Shown in pieces: positions 10,801-18,679 of a stretch of DNA of 47,237 nucleotides (the stretch's first letter is position 1; each line of letters opens with the position of its first letter). The DNA is from a virus. The stretch is from positions 1 through 47,237 of IMG/VR virus record IMGVR_UViG_3300032242_001702. One strand, 5' to 3'. Below the pieces are notes generated by a model. That model did not search any database. It saw nothing but the letters and a program-made list of their open reading frames with translations, and had not been told where the DNA came from. Made by a program: the position numbers and the translations under genes.

Positions 10801-11718
10801 CTCTGCAGGGTCAGGAGCCTTTTCGCTATCGAGGCGAACGACTGGATCTTTGCCCTTGCCATGGAACGCGCCGAAGCCGCCACCGATGGCTGCGCCGAGG
10901 CCAGCACTCTTGAGTGTGTCGTTGATGATGGAGTCGTAGTCGATGCCCTGTTGTGCGCCGCCACGGACATTGGCTTCCTGCTGCTGGTAGTCACCCGCAG
11001 CGGTCATGCCGCCCATAGATGCCGCGCCCTCAGCGCCGCCCAGAGCGGCATTACCCAGGCGTCCAAGTCCAGGAGCCACACCCTTCATGATATGGCCAAA
11101 TGCGCCGCCAGTTGCAGCGCCGACGAGCCCCTGAAGAAGCAAGTCTTTATTGCTGACCAAAACCTTTTCAAAATCTCGACGTGCCGCTTCGCTCGCCTGG
11201 CGCGGCGACATTTGCTCCATGTTGCTTTGAAGCATCGAACCGTAGACCGGGAACCTCTGAGCGAGTTCTTGATCGTTCATTGAGTCCATGCCGGAGAGAG
11301 CGCTCTCCAACATCGAACCAACCTGCATCTGAGCACCGGCAGCGAACGGTGCAGCCGGACCCAAGACTGGAGCCAGCGCCGCTGTCTCACCGACGAACGC
11401 AGGAATGCCAGCGACGCCTTGCGCAATAGCGCCAAGCGGATGGTTGAGCGGATGCTCTTCTGTGTCTTTCGCCGCAGCAGAACGATACCCGCGAAGGTTC
11501 TCTGCACCAGTGTGCAAAGCCATCCCGAGATCACCAGAGACTTTACCCCACGGGCTTTCTGACTGATCTCCAGCATACTGCCCCTCGAAGAAGGGCTGTG
11601 AAACAGCACTCAGCGAATTTGCGCCAACGTCTTTGGCGAAATCAAGAGGCCCGTACCAACCCTTTTCGCCTTCGCTATTCGATTGAACATCGCTGAAAGG
11701 ATCGAAATAAGTCGCCAT
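4819..11718 (-). CDS. Large polyvalent internal virion protein with putative zinc metalloprotease domain
   Basis: A 2299-residue protein, the largest in the window. The N-terminal 330 residues are Gly/Ala rich with hydrophobic stretches. Three degenerate repeats of about 38 residues follow (near 340-380, 393-430, 450-490), each of the form L-x-HL-x-PE...L..IG....DM..MSP.EA. A charged linker region leads to an HELLH motif at 1043-1047, the HEXXH zinc-binding signature of metallopeptidases. The C-terminal 900 residues include a stretch (YIDRMMRPSHLILHQTH) typical of large polyvalent protein domains. Such giant proteins are usually carried in the capsid and ejected with the DNA. Seven or more copies of the inverted repeat lie inside (5105, 5870, 6407, 8051, 10196, 10746). 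Confidence 0.85.
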   Translation of the reverse strand: MATYFDPFSDVQSNSEGEKGWYGPLDFAKDVGANSLSAVSQPFFEGQYAGDQSESPWGKVSGDLGMALHTGAENLRGYRSAAAKDTEEHPLNHPLGAIAQGVAGIPAFVGETAALAPVLGPAAPFAAGAQMQVGSMLESALSGMDSMNDQELAQRFPVYGSMLQSNMEQMSPRQASEAARRDFEKVLVSNKDLLLQGLVGAATGGAFGHIMKGVAPGLGRLGNAALGGAEGAASMGGMTAAGDYQQQEANVRGGAQQGIDYDSIINDTLKSAGLGAAIGGGFGAFHGKGKDPVVRLDSEKAPDPAETAALTGTTVEQEGVPLKVTDEQQAALDASLNPGAEPDLSHLTPEHVDQLGAIGINPHDMAKMSPEDADQMINDHASELGNEAPRGERQPALDHLFPEQIEELRKIGYSDQDIEKMSPSEAHRAMLDDTAPQEQQAQAEPEQEREPNLSHLDPEVVNELGAIGISPYDMERMSPAEADRMIVEHSEPGETYSMNPEDFTSKGNRTAPAPLPDGAGPKTRDLLERIKAKAEEKPAESAPEPAPAPTTVATLPKADDLFSVAPKKQAKERLPAGVPSTMREEAVALRSALASKDKIAILRAEGAFREKLPLVEAKAAIKAIRDKFDKEQPSKSKADLVRAAASFAEAVRNGNDEGRAKAEAELRKVLGSNANEVIGALEKGARGEKLSPFETQQMASFLGKKTGGEKAKPFVERKKRTKPLEDMTVDELKKAQAKDDATDMVRQSNTVNVDFNAMSGNEEEGAKTKDAPPEIATTTKPRSKPELYNPENATPGPVRKPKLSAEDEKRLAAVKPKAEAPKRSAASSKEVAEDRKIGEAEARRKSLDERVLDVYQKTIEVAKEKGLAPKLAERQARVAAEKFRREAKLEKGSENEPNLLEINDQMKGDLFGWADENQPVKESRAAVAQEGPEYQAAIENKPLSGVADHIAKTSTNPSYRVIAERVRDRILELEAIGAKFGLLNIVRPNTSHPSNIVNALANGRGVATTNFFKGSLTDTTVSLNSHDYSASNKHGTDHHVTLHELLHAVTNAALRIGQLTPGSELHKHYVAFKELHSEVVREFNRRVALSKLGKYELTPFEKEILADKNNALSNDANGNGAPLRELLAWGMSNPEMQDFLRSIKTKGQTNIFTKFVETVRNLLGVKPGEANALSDLIHLTDRVTSFDPEELRQAGTELGIKSGAIKSPLNDAMRVGDFTPQGNAREQNDLGSTFREPLRDALKRNADTVKSGADTLMEKVRNPVETMTNMARDVARNAKSGTMLSRIGNALETNDQFRQRKEKLIPQIRSIFDNVERMGVHAQKLKQEGSDIEAALWRAQKMDPKGFEAFSDFIHDQTMYGVDASEELGKGFNEHLDTNAYIRARERNGRSKEDLASEHAINTWEARAAYPGLKAKYAELVARNPDYAKLQKSLFKFYDKSHSEMSKGILDSILRTYGYAGDRKAVAKDLFKNGLTDKLREHLNTELGSNAVAQIEAVDNFRKVDGPYAPLMRRGDHVVIGEYKLPEGKGALARPEKNQYEFRTRAEAEKFATSQPLKFKAETVYYDPLTGKRSTKEGAISTAGGPEKRILVTLQEKHLEFHETAADARRSYEELKGTNQFDTLNHGERRQYADQEEEFTGRGVARLINSIQQQDAYKKSSESDREVFRNAIKEAGIRAMSGNRVQSRRLPRRRVEGASKDLLRNLYDYNNSASNYRAKLAYDDVINSNLEDMWKHVEGRRHSADYADMSAAANETERRARSQDPNTYTGKYTDWSRRLMMYSYIDRMMRPSHLILHQTHLPMITVPYMVGRHGFGAFGTMLKAWKEATGAYRAGGEDFVKSISDSLHKGTNYNDLFKESFKDAPDAKRLGQMFDAFSEIGLLHPESGIELQKYMPSTQKGGLVGALDAGLGKFDTVFRHLTNATEAINRYVGATAAYRLEFEKLTRAGKGQAEAHAGAMEYARNVIANTQGVYSATNAAPLFKNKFLKPFMQFRQFPQMIYNLLGKTMVQAFKGETREAKVQAVASLAAVLGMHTMMTGVLGGLPLEAFKIAGTVSKGLGLTDGDWSDVEQGLSEYLYKSMGKDAAELILHGLGRQAGVDVHHRLGLNSFFTFGMPDKLDSQSVYAFIAKAALGAPAGLVEDTLKGVNQMANGDIVGGMEKAFPLQILRDVERAWSGGSQQADSYAYGVGDKAARLLGFTPAGEAEYYEKKNETYHLTQGYNQKRTELMQSWEKAKPEHRDDMWAHIQQWNADKPKEAQITKGELIKSLGRRSKQERVNGIPVNKRNRYLLESAQNLS
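5870..5885. repeat. Dispersed inverted repeat (perfect)
   Basis: TTACCT-GCAC-GGGTAA, sense TTACCC-GTGC-AGGTAA, encoding TRAGK in the polyvalent protein. Confidence 0.85.
8051..8066. repeat. Dispersed inverted repeat (perfect)
   Basis: TTACCT-TGCG-GGGTAA, sense TTACCC-CGCA-AGGTAA, encoding TPQGN in the polyvalent protein. Confidence 0.85.
10196..10211. repeat. Dispersed inverted repeat (perfect)
   Basis: TTACCC-TTGG-AGGTAA, encoding TSKGN on the minus strand. An exception to the orientation rule. Confidence 0.85.
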
Positions 11719-11724
11719 AAAATA

Positions 11725-14484
11725 TTACCTCGCGCCAGTACCAAACTGCGTACCAAGAAGATCACGTGCGTCAACAGTGGAAGAGTTAGGACTATAAGGA
11801 GTAGGCCGCTGTGGAATAACAGGCGGAGCTGTGTTGGGGATTGCACTTGCGGGGTTTGGTGTCGGCATAGACTGATAAATTGCCGATCCCGTGTCCCGTG
11901 CAGCTTTGCCAAGGTAGCCCATAACACCAGGCTTCTTGGCTTCCTCATCCGCTGTCTGCTTCAGAGAACCAAACTTCTTGCCCCAGTCGGTATGGACCTT
12001 CTGGATCTGCTTATAGGTCGAGACAGGGACCACGATCTGTTGGCCATTCTTCGCCTCAAGCACGACGTGGCGCTTGCCGACCGCATAACCGACCGGACGG
12101 AAATTCATATCCTTTGGATCGCTACCTGGTGAGGTAAGCGCCAGTGCCATCGTTGCAGATGATTTACCGGTGCGCAGCGACGGGTTGAAGGATGCGATGT
12201 CCTTGGCGATGTTATTGATCGACTCGACGTTCGATGTACCGATTGCGTTGTTGGCTTCCTCGGCACTCTTGAACGGCTTGCCAGTTGCCGGATTAGTGAC
12301 CTTCAAGATGTTCGCGCTTGTCGCGCTCTCAATACCAGACTCGAGAGCGTCGGCCTGATCCGGATGGAAATCATACGGCTTCGGGATCGCGTTCTTGCGG
12401 GCTTCTTTGACCGTGCCTGCGTCACGACCATACGCATCCTTCTGAGCATTATACTCACGAAGGATTTCCTGGTTCTGTGCAGCGATCGTTTCGCGGTAGC
12501 TCGTCTGCTCCTTCGGAGACATCTGAGACATCGCCTTTGGATCGACGCTCACATACTGAGGAGCTTTTGGCTCGGCCGGCATGGAAGGAACGCCTTCATC
12601 ATCGCCGCCTGCATAAACTTCACGAGTAGGAACGTCCCACGGATTGGCCTGCGGCTTCTCTCCCTGAGGCTGTCCTGCAGGTGCTGCCTGAGCCGGTGCT
12701 GGACCAGTTGTCGGAACAGCTTGGCTTTCACCTGGCTGAGTAGGTGCGTTACCTGCAGGGGTAGCACCCTGACTTGGGACAGCCTGCGGAGCTCCAGGTT
12801 GATTGCCGCCATAGAGGCGCGTCATCGCTTCCTGGTACGCCTGCGACGGCTGACCAGTGTTGCCAAGATATTTGTGCGCAGCCTGCGTGACTTCGTTGAA
12901 GAACAACGAGCCATCACTCAGACCCTGTGCAGCACCCATGAGCTGCTGCGGCGTGAACATCCCCTGCATGATGACATTACCATTGCCATCGCGCTGCACG
13001 ATTGAGCCGGAGCCATCCGCGTTTGCTTTCGCATCGACAGTGGCGTCGACCGGCACCTGGTTGTAGCCCTTTTTCAGGAGCTCAACTGCGGCAGGATAAT
13101 TGCCCGACTGAATGGCCGCTTTTGCCATGTCGCCGAAGGTCGCGGCTGTCTTGTTGGAATACTGGATCAGAGCGGCAGCCATGCTGTTCGCTTTATTGAT
13201 CTCGCCATGCTTGAGATAATGATCGTAAGTGGCTTCCATGCCTGCGATCGTACGGATCGAGTCATCGAGCTTGTCAGCACCAACGGCTTTGGTCAGTTCA
13301 TTGTAGGACTTTTCATCCATCGGGCCGTAGCCCTTCATCAGGAACTCGCGGCCGAGATCGCGACGTGGCTGCTGGCCAGTCGGAATGGCACCCTGCTGCT
13401 GTGGCTGTTCGCCAGCCTGCGCTTCGTTGATCCCGAATGCCTTCTGCAGGAACATGAGTCCGCCGTGCAGGGCCATGCCCAGAAGCGTATTGTCTTTGCC
13501 ACCTTCAGCAGGGGCAGCCTGCTTCGGGGCTCCCTGTGCAGGTGCATTACCTGCAGGGGTAGGAGCAGTCGGAATAGCCTGCTGAGGTGCGCCACCGGCA
13601 TCACCTTCATCAGCGTCGTCGTACATATCTTCTTGTGGAAGCTCTGCTTCGTCGAACGCGCCACCCTGAGCAAAGTGCGCAGCCGGACGGATCATGCCGC
13701 CCTTGGCAGCACCTTGAACGGGTACGTCATCGTCGTTGCCCGCATCAATCGGAAGAGCCTGCTGCTGGCCGCCAATGACTGCACGGTTCGCATTATAGTT
13801 CCCCGGTGTCGTCGGCTCGTAGCCATAATATTTGAAGATATCATTCGCATCGCGTGCGTTATTGACTTTCAGATTGTTCGGATCAACTTCACCCTTGCCA
13901 GTCAAGAGCGCGATAGCGCCACCTGAACCTTGCTGATGCGCAATGGCAAGTTCGCCCCAAGTCGGATCACGACCGAGTGCTTTCTTGAGTGTATTATAAT
14001 TGTCGCCTGTGAGCTTGACGAATGCCTTGGTGTTGAGCTCAGGATCAGTGCGCAAGTCGCCGTTCTGGCCGACAAGCCCATACTGTTTTCCAGTTCCACC
14101 TGTAAATTGGAACAAACCCGTTGCCCCGGTCGGCGATACGTCTTTTGGGTTGAAACTGCTTTCTTTCGCCGCCATGCGATACGCATAGTCGCGCAGCTCC
14201 GGAGGAGTATTGGCGTCAATGATTTTCTTGATGTCCGGAGGAGGGACAGGCGCACCAGCGCCCGAAGCTGCTGGGGCTGCCCCATCAGTTCCGCCAGCAT
14301 TGTTGTAGCCGCCCGTGAAGGCCGCATTCGCATCGTCCGTTTTGCCAGTCGCCCGCGAGTCATAATACTTGGCGCGCGCCTTATAGTATTCCTGCTGAGA
14401 CTGATGCAGATCCCTCTGCATCCCCAACTTGCGCTCTTCAGTATAATTTTGGACGAAATCTTTAAGTTCGCGGCTAAACGACAT
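11725..14484 (-). CDS. Virion lytic transglycosylase (SLT domain) protein
   Basis: 919 residues. After a helical N-terminus, residues 85-220 form an SLT-type lytic transglycosylase: AAKESSFNP with the catalytic Glu at 108, then GATGLFQFTGGTGKQYG and AIAHQQGSGGA. It would cut peptidoglycan during DNA ejection. The middle is Pro/Ala/Gln-rich and low in complexity, and contains two almost identical TPAGNAP segments, each encoded by a copy of the inverted repeat (12749 and 13547). The C-terminal part is mostly helical. It directly follows the structural gene at 14488 and precedes the polyvalent protein, the usual place for internal virion proteins. Confidence 0.87.
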   Translation of the reverse strand: MSFSRELKDFVQNYTEERKLGMQRDLHQSQQEYYKARAKYYDSRATGKTDDANAAFTGGYNNAGGTDGAAPAASGAGAPVPPPDIKKIIDANTPPELRDYAYRMAAKESSFNPKDVSPTGATGLFQFTGGTGKQYGLVGQNGDLRTDPELNTKAFVKLTGDNYNTLKKALGRDPTWGELAIAHQQGSGGAIALLTGKGEVDPNNLKVNNARDANDIFKYYGYEPTTPGNYNANRAVIGGQQQALPIDAGNDDDVPVQGAAKGGMIRPAAHFAQGGAFDEAELPQEDMYDDADEGDAGGAPQQAIPTAPTPAGNAPAQGAPKQAAPAEGGKDNTLLGMALHGGLMFLQKAFGINEAQAGEQPQQQGAIPTGQQPRRDLGREFLMKGYGPMDEKSYNELTKAVGADKLDDSIRTIAGMEATYDHYLKHGEINKANSMAAALIQYSNKTAATFGDMAKAAIQSGNYPAAVELLKKGYNQVPVDATVDAKANADGSGSIVQRDGNGNVIMQGMFTPQQLMGAAQGLSDGSLFFNEVTQAAHKYLGNTGQPSQAYQEAMTRLYGGNQPGAPQAVPSQGATPAGNAPTQPGESQAVPTTGPAPAQAAPAGQPQGEKPQANPWDVPTREVYAGGDDEGVPSMPAEPKAPQYVSVDPKAMSQMSPKEQTSYRETIAAQNQEILREYNAQKDAYGRDAGTVKEARKNAIPKPYDFHPDQADALESGIESATSANILKVTNPATGKPFKSAEEANNAIGTSNVESINNIAKDIASFNPSLRTGKSSATMALALTSPGSDPKDMNFRPVGYAVGKRHVVLEAKNGQQIVVPVSTYKQIQKVHTDWGKKFGSLKQTADEEAKKPGVMGYLGKAARDTGSAIYQSMPTPNPASAIPNTAPPVIPQRPTPYSPNSSTVDARDLLGTQFGTGAR
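12742..12764. repeat. Dispersed inverted repeat, extended copy A
   Basis: AGGTGCG followed by TTACCT-GCAG-GGGTAG; 22 of 23 bases match 13540-13562. Encodes TPAGNAP in the transglycosylase. Confidence 0.8.
13540..13562. repeat. Dispersed inverted repeat, extended copy B
   Basis: AGGTGCA followed by TTACCT-GCAG-GGGTAG. The longest near-identical pair among the copies and in the same gene as copy A; a local duplication is possible. Confidence 0.8.
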
Positions 14485-14487
14485 TAT

Positions 14488-15609
14488 TTACCCCACAGGA
14501 AGTGCCGACGGACGCGACGTGAAAGTTGGAGGAGCATCAATAGCTGGCTTCATCTCAGGCTTTGCCTGAACTTGCGCCTTGGCCTTACGGGCCTTTTCAA
14601 TTTCCTTCTGAGCCCATTCTTCGCCCTTCCATTGGACGACATCCTTGGGCAGGACGAACTCGCCAGCGGTCAGACGTGCCGGCACATCGTCGATAGCCTT
14701 GCCACCAGACGGCGAAGCAGCAGCCGAGACATTACCTCCAGGGGTAGTGTCAGGGATTGCACCGCCCTCAGCGGCGAACGTAAAGAGCTTACCAAAGCCA
14801 CCGGCGTTACCAGCAGCGCCAAGGACTGAGCCAAACAGGCCACCCAAGCCAGAGCTTGCATTCTGCTCTGCGTTGAACGCAGCGAGCTGGTTCGCATAGC
14901 CAGCGTTCATCGTGTTAGCTGCACCGCTCAGTGAGCCACCTGCGCCGCCGTACCACTGCGTCGGGCTGCCCATCGTGCTCGCGGCAGTCTGAGCATTGGC
15001 GAACATCGTGTTCGCGCCCTGATTGCCCGACTGAAGCGCTGTGCCATAGGTCTGAGCGATCTGGCCAGGATAGCCACGACCGACGTTGATTGCCTCGGAG
15101 CGCATCGCGCGGCCAAGACCTTCTGTCTGCATACGGGCCTGGTTGCCTGCTGCTGCACCCGCAGCCGCCTGCTGAACACGCATACCGGCATCGAGAGCTG
15201 CATAGCGTGTGGAGCTCGGGTCAACGCCAAAGCCCTCGAGGTTGCGAGCTGCTGCCTGGCGCTGCTGGTCGAACTGCTGCGAGACCTGCGCCTGCGCGCG
15301 GCCCATATCGTAATTCTCACGAGCCGGCGTCGCATACGAGTTTGCGTCGCTGACGAGCTGGTTCTCGAGCGGCTGAAATTCCTGCTGATACCGTGCGCGG
15401 TCCGATGCAGCGTTCTGATCGTTCGTCTTCTGACGATTGATTGCCGACTGTGCGATCTGGTCGATATATGGTTTGTTCTGGTTATACAGATCCTTTTGGA
15501 ACGCCATCTGTTCGCGACCAAGCTGAAGCTGGTCCTTCGACATCGAAATCTGCGCGTTCATAATAGGCGTATAATCAGGCGCTGGAGGAGGACTAGATTT
15601 GCCACCCAT
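14488..15609 (-). CDS. Putative internal virion / structural protein
   Basis: 373 residues. The N-terminal half is a long Gln/Ala-rich helical region (coiled coil likely), the middle is Gly/Ala/Asn rich, and the C-terminus carries DDVPARLTAGEFVLPKDVV, a segment often seen in podophage structural proteins. No enzyme motif is visible. The gene lies between the acetyltransferase and the transglycosylase genes and its stop is three bases from the next ATG. The TTPGGN segment is encoded by an inverted-repeat copy (14732). Confidence 0.75.
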   Translation of the reverse strand: MGGKSSPPPAPDYTPIMNAQISMSKDQLQLGREQMAFQKDLYNQNKPYIDQIAQSAINRQKTNDQNAASDRARYQQEFQPLENQLVSDANSYATPARENYDMGRAQAQVSQQFDQQRQAAARNLEGFGVDPSSTRYAALDAGMRVQQAAAGAAAGNQARMQTEGLGRAMRSEAINVGRGYPGQIAQTYGTALQSGNQGANTMFANAQTAASTMGSPTQWYGGAGGSLSGAANTMNAGYANQLAAFNAEQNASSGLGGLFGSVLGAAGNAGGFGKLFTFAAEGGAIPDTTPGGNVSAAASPSGGKAIDDVPARLTAGEFVLPKDVVQWKGEEWAQKEIEKARKAKAQVQAKPEMKPAIDAPPTFTSRPSALPVG

Positions 15610-16049
15610 TAGATAATCTCCTTACCGGTGCGAAGGCCGCGAGGTTTCATCTTGAGCCAGCGGCAGTCATCACGGTCGAGGGCTACGACGAACAGCGCTC
15701 CATCCGAGAAGACGTCATCAATCTTCGTTATGATCTTAAACCCAAGTTTCAGGTCAAATTCAAGTGCTTTGCTATTTGTTTCAGGTACTTGACCGAACAG
15801 TTTCTTACAGCCAAGTTGATTAAACGGGTAGTCAAACGTAACCCAAAGCATATCCCGATTGATCCAATCAGGTACAAAACCCGCTACGTGAAGACCAATA
15901 CTATGACCCGTGTAATTTTGAAAAATTACCCCGCCAAGTAAGAAATCATCATCGACACGAGCAATGCAGGTATCGCTCAACGGATTGAAAGAGGTTCCGG
16001 AAGCAACAGCGATTGTATGTCCATGGTTGATATCATTGAAGACGATCAT
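15609..16049 (-). CDS. GNAT-family acetyltransferase-like protein
   Basis: 146 residues. The order of a beta-rich N-terminus, RDMLWVTFDYPFNQL, then KKLFGQVPETNSKALEFDLKLGFKII and a final strand (GALFVVAL) is that of phage GNAT acetyltransferases that sit among tail genes. The N-S-K-A-L...LGF pattern is the usual acceptor side of the acetyl-CoA fold. The substrate cannot be told. ATG overlaps the upstream stop and its own stop overlaps the ATG of the next gene (TAATG), so it is translated as part of the late operon. Confidence 0.8.
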   Translation of the reverse strand: MIVFNDINHGHTIAVASGTSFNPLSDTCIARVDDDFLLGGVIFQNYTGHSIGLHVAGFVPDWINRDMLWVTFDYPFNQLGCKKLFGQVPETNSKALEFDLKLGFKIITKIDDVFSDGALFVVALDRDDCRWLKMKPRGLRTGKEII

Positions 16050-16321
16050 GTGGTTTTAATGGCCTGCCAAGTTTTACCGTCAAAATAAGAAAGCGTATTA
16101 TCGGTAGTATTGATCCAAAGAGAACCAATTTTCAAATAGTTTGCGCCTCTATTACCGCTAGAAGCAGGTGCTTTGGGTTGAATGTACATGAGCGGAACAC
16201 CGAAGCTCTCGCCACGGCGTTGCCCCGTCATGATCTCGACAGCTTCCTTCATAGAGCGGACAGAGGGTCCAAGGCTTTCAACCGAGCCATCGCTCTCGGG
16301 AATGGTAGGCCAATTAGACAC
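16046..16321 (-). CDS. Small virion-associated protein, unknown function
   Basis: 91 residues from a GTG start that overlaps the stop of the large structural gene upstream (GTGTCTAA); a further in-frame ATG at 16354 would add 11 residues deep inside that gene and is less likely. The C-terminus (GSLWINTTDNTLSYFDGKTW) resembles the small beta-hairpin segment found in tail and fibre proteins. Its stop overlaps the acetyltransferase start by four bases. Confidence 0.65.
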   Translation of the reverse strand: MSNWPTIPESDGSVESLGPSVRSMKEAVEIMTGQRRGESFGVPLMYIQPKAPASSGNRGANYLKIGSLWINTTDNTLSYFDGKTWQAIKTT

Positions 16322-18677
16322 TGCCGAGCTCCTTCGCCGCTGTAGCAAACTCAATCGAGTTGACCGTCACGACACCCTGAACTTCGACTTGCCAGAAAGT
16401 TGCCTTGAACCCTGATGGGAGACGTACAAAATCTCCTGACTGCGTAAGGGGCCGTGTCAAGACAAGGCGGTTATCAGCGTAGACGAGTACCGTAATTGGT
16501 ACAGTGTAGGTCGTGTTACCATCGGGTTCGCTGTAATAAATACGGAGCGCTTCCATGTTGCGGCGGTTTGGAGTTTCAAAAACCTTTGACCTCCACAGGT
16601 AAGGCGAGCGCGTCCGCTGCGTCGATACATCGAGCCAATAGACAGCACTGTCGCGGAAGAAGAACATTTCGCCCGTCCACGAGTCGGTCCAGACATTGAC
16701 CATCGGAGAGCTGTTGGTCAGTTCCGAAAACGCAACACGTTGGTCGTGGGGATCGAGATAGAGGCCACCGAAAGCACCAGTGTAATCAATATTCAGGAAG
16801 TCATCACTATTGAAGCCTGTCGAATAAATAATCGTGTGCGTCCCACTGCCAGCAGAAGCTGCTGTGATCGGAGCGCCACCAGGTGTCGCAGAGACTTGAA
16901 CCGAAGTAGAGGTCGATCCGGGCAAGATGTAATAGGTCGTGTTTGGCGAGAACCCTGAAGGAAGCGTGCCCGTCGTGGCCAAAATAAATCCGTCCCCTGC
17001 GGTGGATGGCAATCCGACACCAGAGATATTTGGGGAGCCATTAGTAAACGTGATCGTGAAAATAGATTGCGAGGACAAGAAACAACCTGGCTTGATCGTT
17101 CCCCAAACATAATAGCCGTTGGTGAGTTTGGCGGCACGCATTGTGTCGGCGTAGAGATAATCCTGCCACCGGTCTTTACTGATCAACTGCCGTGTAATGT
17201 TCTGAACGACGCCAGGCAGTGCCACGATCAACCCGTTGGGCGATGCGTAGAGCACACCTTCTTGCGACGACACGATTGAGCCACGCGACAAGCACGGCTC
17301 ATATGTTGCAATACGAGAGACTGCCATCGTCGCTGGATTGATACCGGTGATCGCGTGCGGGTATCCAGTCGTGCAGGCAATGAGGGACTGCCCGATCACG
17401 CCAAGCCCGACGACGGGGTATTCGACAGCGACTGCATACTGAACAGGCCAGGCGTGCGGCCGGTACGGTTCGCAGAACCAGATCTCGTTCCCGCGCCATC
17501 CTGCGACGATGCCATTTGGCATGGTGATCATGCCTTCGAGATCAGACGGCGGCGGCGTCCAAAAAGCAGATTGGAGAATATCGTTCTCTGAAACAACTGT
17601 GTCAGTGATGACGTCTGTGTAAATCGTCTGGCTGACAGGGATTTCATCGACAAAGAAATAGGTCGCAACGCCTGCGCTGCTGGTCACAGTGCGGTAGATA
17701 CGTGCTGTAGCTATGTTGCGATTTGTAGTGATAGTTGAGTTGGGAGCCGTGATTTTGATGACCCATGGATCGCCTGAATATGCTGTCTGCGACGTTGCAG
17801 GGCTCGGCGGTCCTTCTTCACCATAGGCCGAGACCCAGGTGTAAACATAGGCACGTGCCTCGAGGACACCCTGCCCAACATAGGGAGGAGTGCTGCCCTG
17901 CGGCTGCGCCGGCGTTCCGATTGTGATGACACCGGAGTCGGAGACCGTTACGCGCAGGGACGAGTTTGGAACGCTTGTGCCATAACGCAATTCGGCACGT
18001 TGCCCAGTTTGGTTGTACTGGTTTGCCCTAGCTGTCGAGTAGGACGGATACGGCGACTTATCGACGTTACCTTTGGTGCTCGACACGGCCGTTGTTGCGC
18101 CGGAACTTTGCGGAGCAACCGTGCTGACCATACCTTGAAGGCGTGCATCACGGTCGAGGGCGTAGCCATAGGCACGGTAAAGTACCGCAGCGCCTGCCGT
18201 GACAGAGTAATTCAAACCCGTTGCCGAGAGCGTATATGCGCCCGAAGCACGCGAGACGCTCGGTGCAATCAACGGTGCAGGGATACCAAGCGTCAGTGAT
18301 GGAAGGCCCGCAGCGATGCGCGCCCGTGTATTATACTGCGGAACGAGGGCGTCATACTTCTGGGAGCTGGCCCAATAGTAGCGCTCGTACTGATCTTCGA
18401 CAGTCGGAGAACGCACGACATCGGTATCGGGGTTCTGGAACTCGATCCAATAAGAGTCGGGAATATGCGCTTTGTCGTAGAAGCTTTTCGGAATACGAAA
18501 AACCTTCTTCGTCAAAGGATCTGTTGGCGTGTGAACTACAACCGGCGTATGAAATCCTTGAATTGCGCCGGTGTACACCCAAGCATTCTGAGCCAAGGCA
18601 GCCTGGTTCTGTGGCAGAAGACGATCGTCTACTGCCGGGATCATCCCGCCGAAGCTGTGAAGCTTGAGTGCAACCAT
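16314..18677 (-). CDS. Large tail structural protein (nozzle-like)
   Basis: 787 residues, beta-rich. It opens KLHSFGGMIPAVDDRLLPQNQAALAQNAWVY with Gly/Pro/Asp turns, a start shared by large podophage tail proteins thought to form the tail tube or nozzle. Fibronectin-like and Gly/Ser/Thr-rich segments fill the rest. No catalytic motif is seen. Assignment to a nozzle role (T7 gp12-like) is inference from position and opening sequence. The gene has no full inverted-repeat copy. Confidence 0.7.
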   Translation of the reverse strand: MVALKLHSFGGMIPAVDDRLLPQNQAALAQNAWVYTGAIQGFHTPVVVHTPTDPLTKKVFRIPKSFYDKAHIPDSYWIEFQNPDTDVVRSPTVEDQYERYYWASSQKYDALVPQYNTRARIAAGLPSLTLGIPAPLIAPSVSRASGAYTLSATGLNYSVTAGAAVLYRAYGYALDRDARLQGMVSTVAPQSSGATTAVSSTKGNVDKSPYPSYSTARANQYNQTGQRAELRYGTSVPNSSLRVTVSDSGVITIGTPAQPQGSTPPYVGQGVLEARAYVYTWVSAYGEEGPPSPATSQTAYSGDPWVIKITAPNSTITTNRNIATARIYRTVTSSAGVATYFFVDEIPVSQTIYTDVITDTVVSENDILQSAFWTPPPSDLEGMITMPNGIVAGWRGNEIWFCEPYRPHAWPVQYAVAVEYPVVGLGVIGQSLIACTTGYPHAITGINPATMAVSRIATYEPCLSRGSIVSSQEGVLYASPNGLIVALPGVVQNITRQLISKDRWQDYLYADTMRAAKLTNGYYVWGTIKPGCFLSSQSIFTITFTNGSPNISGVGLPSTAGDGFILATTGTLPSGFSPNTTYYILPGSTSTSVQVSATPGGAPITAASAGSGTHTIIYSTGFNSDDFLNIDYTGAFGGLYLDPHDQRVAFSELTNSSPMVNVWTDSWTGEMFFFRDSAVYWLDVSTQRTRSPYLWRSKVFETPNRRNMEALRIYYSEPDGNTTYTVPITVLVYADNRLVLTRPLTQSGDFVRLPSGFKATFWQVEVQGVVTVNSIEFATAAKELGSV

Positions 18678-18679
18678 TT

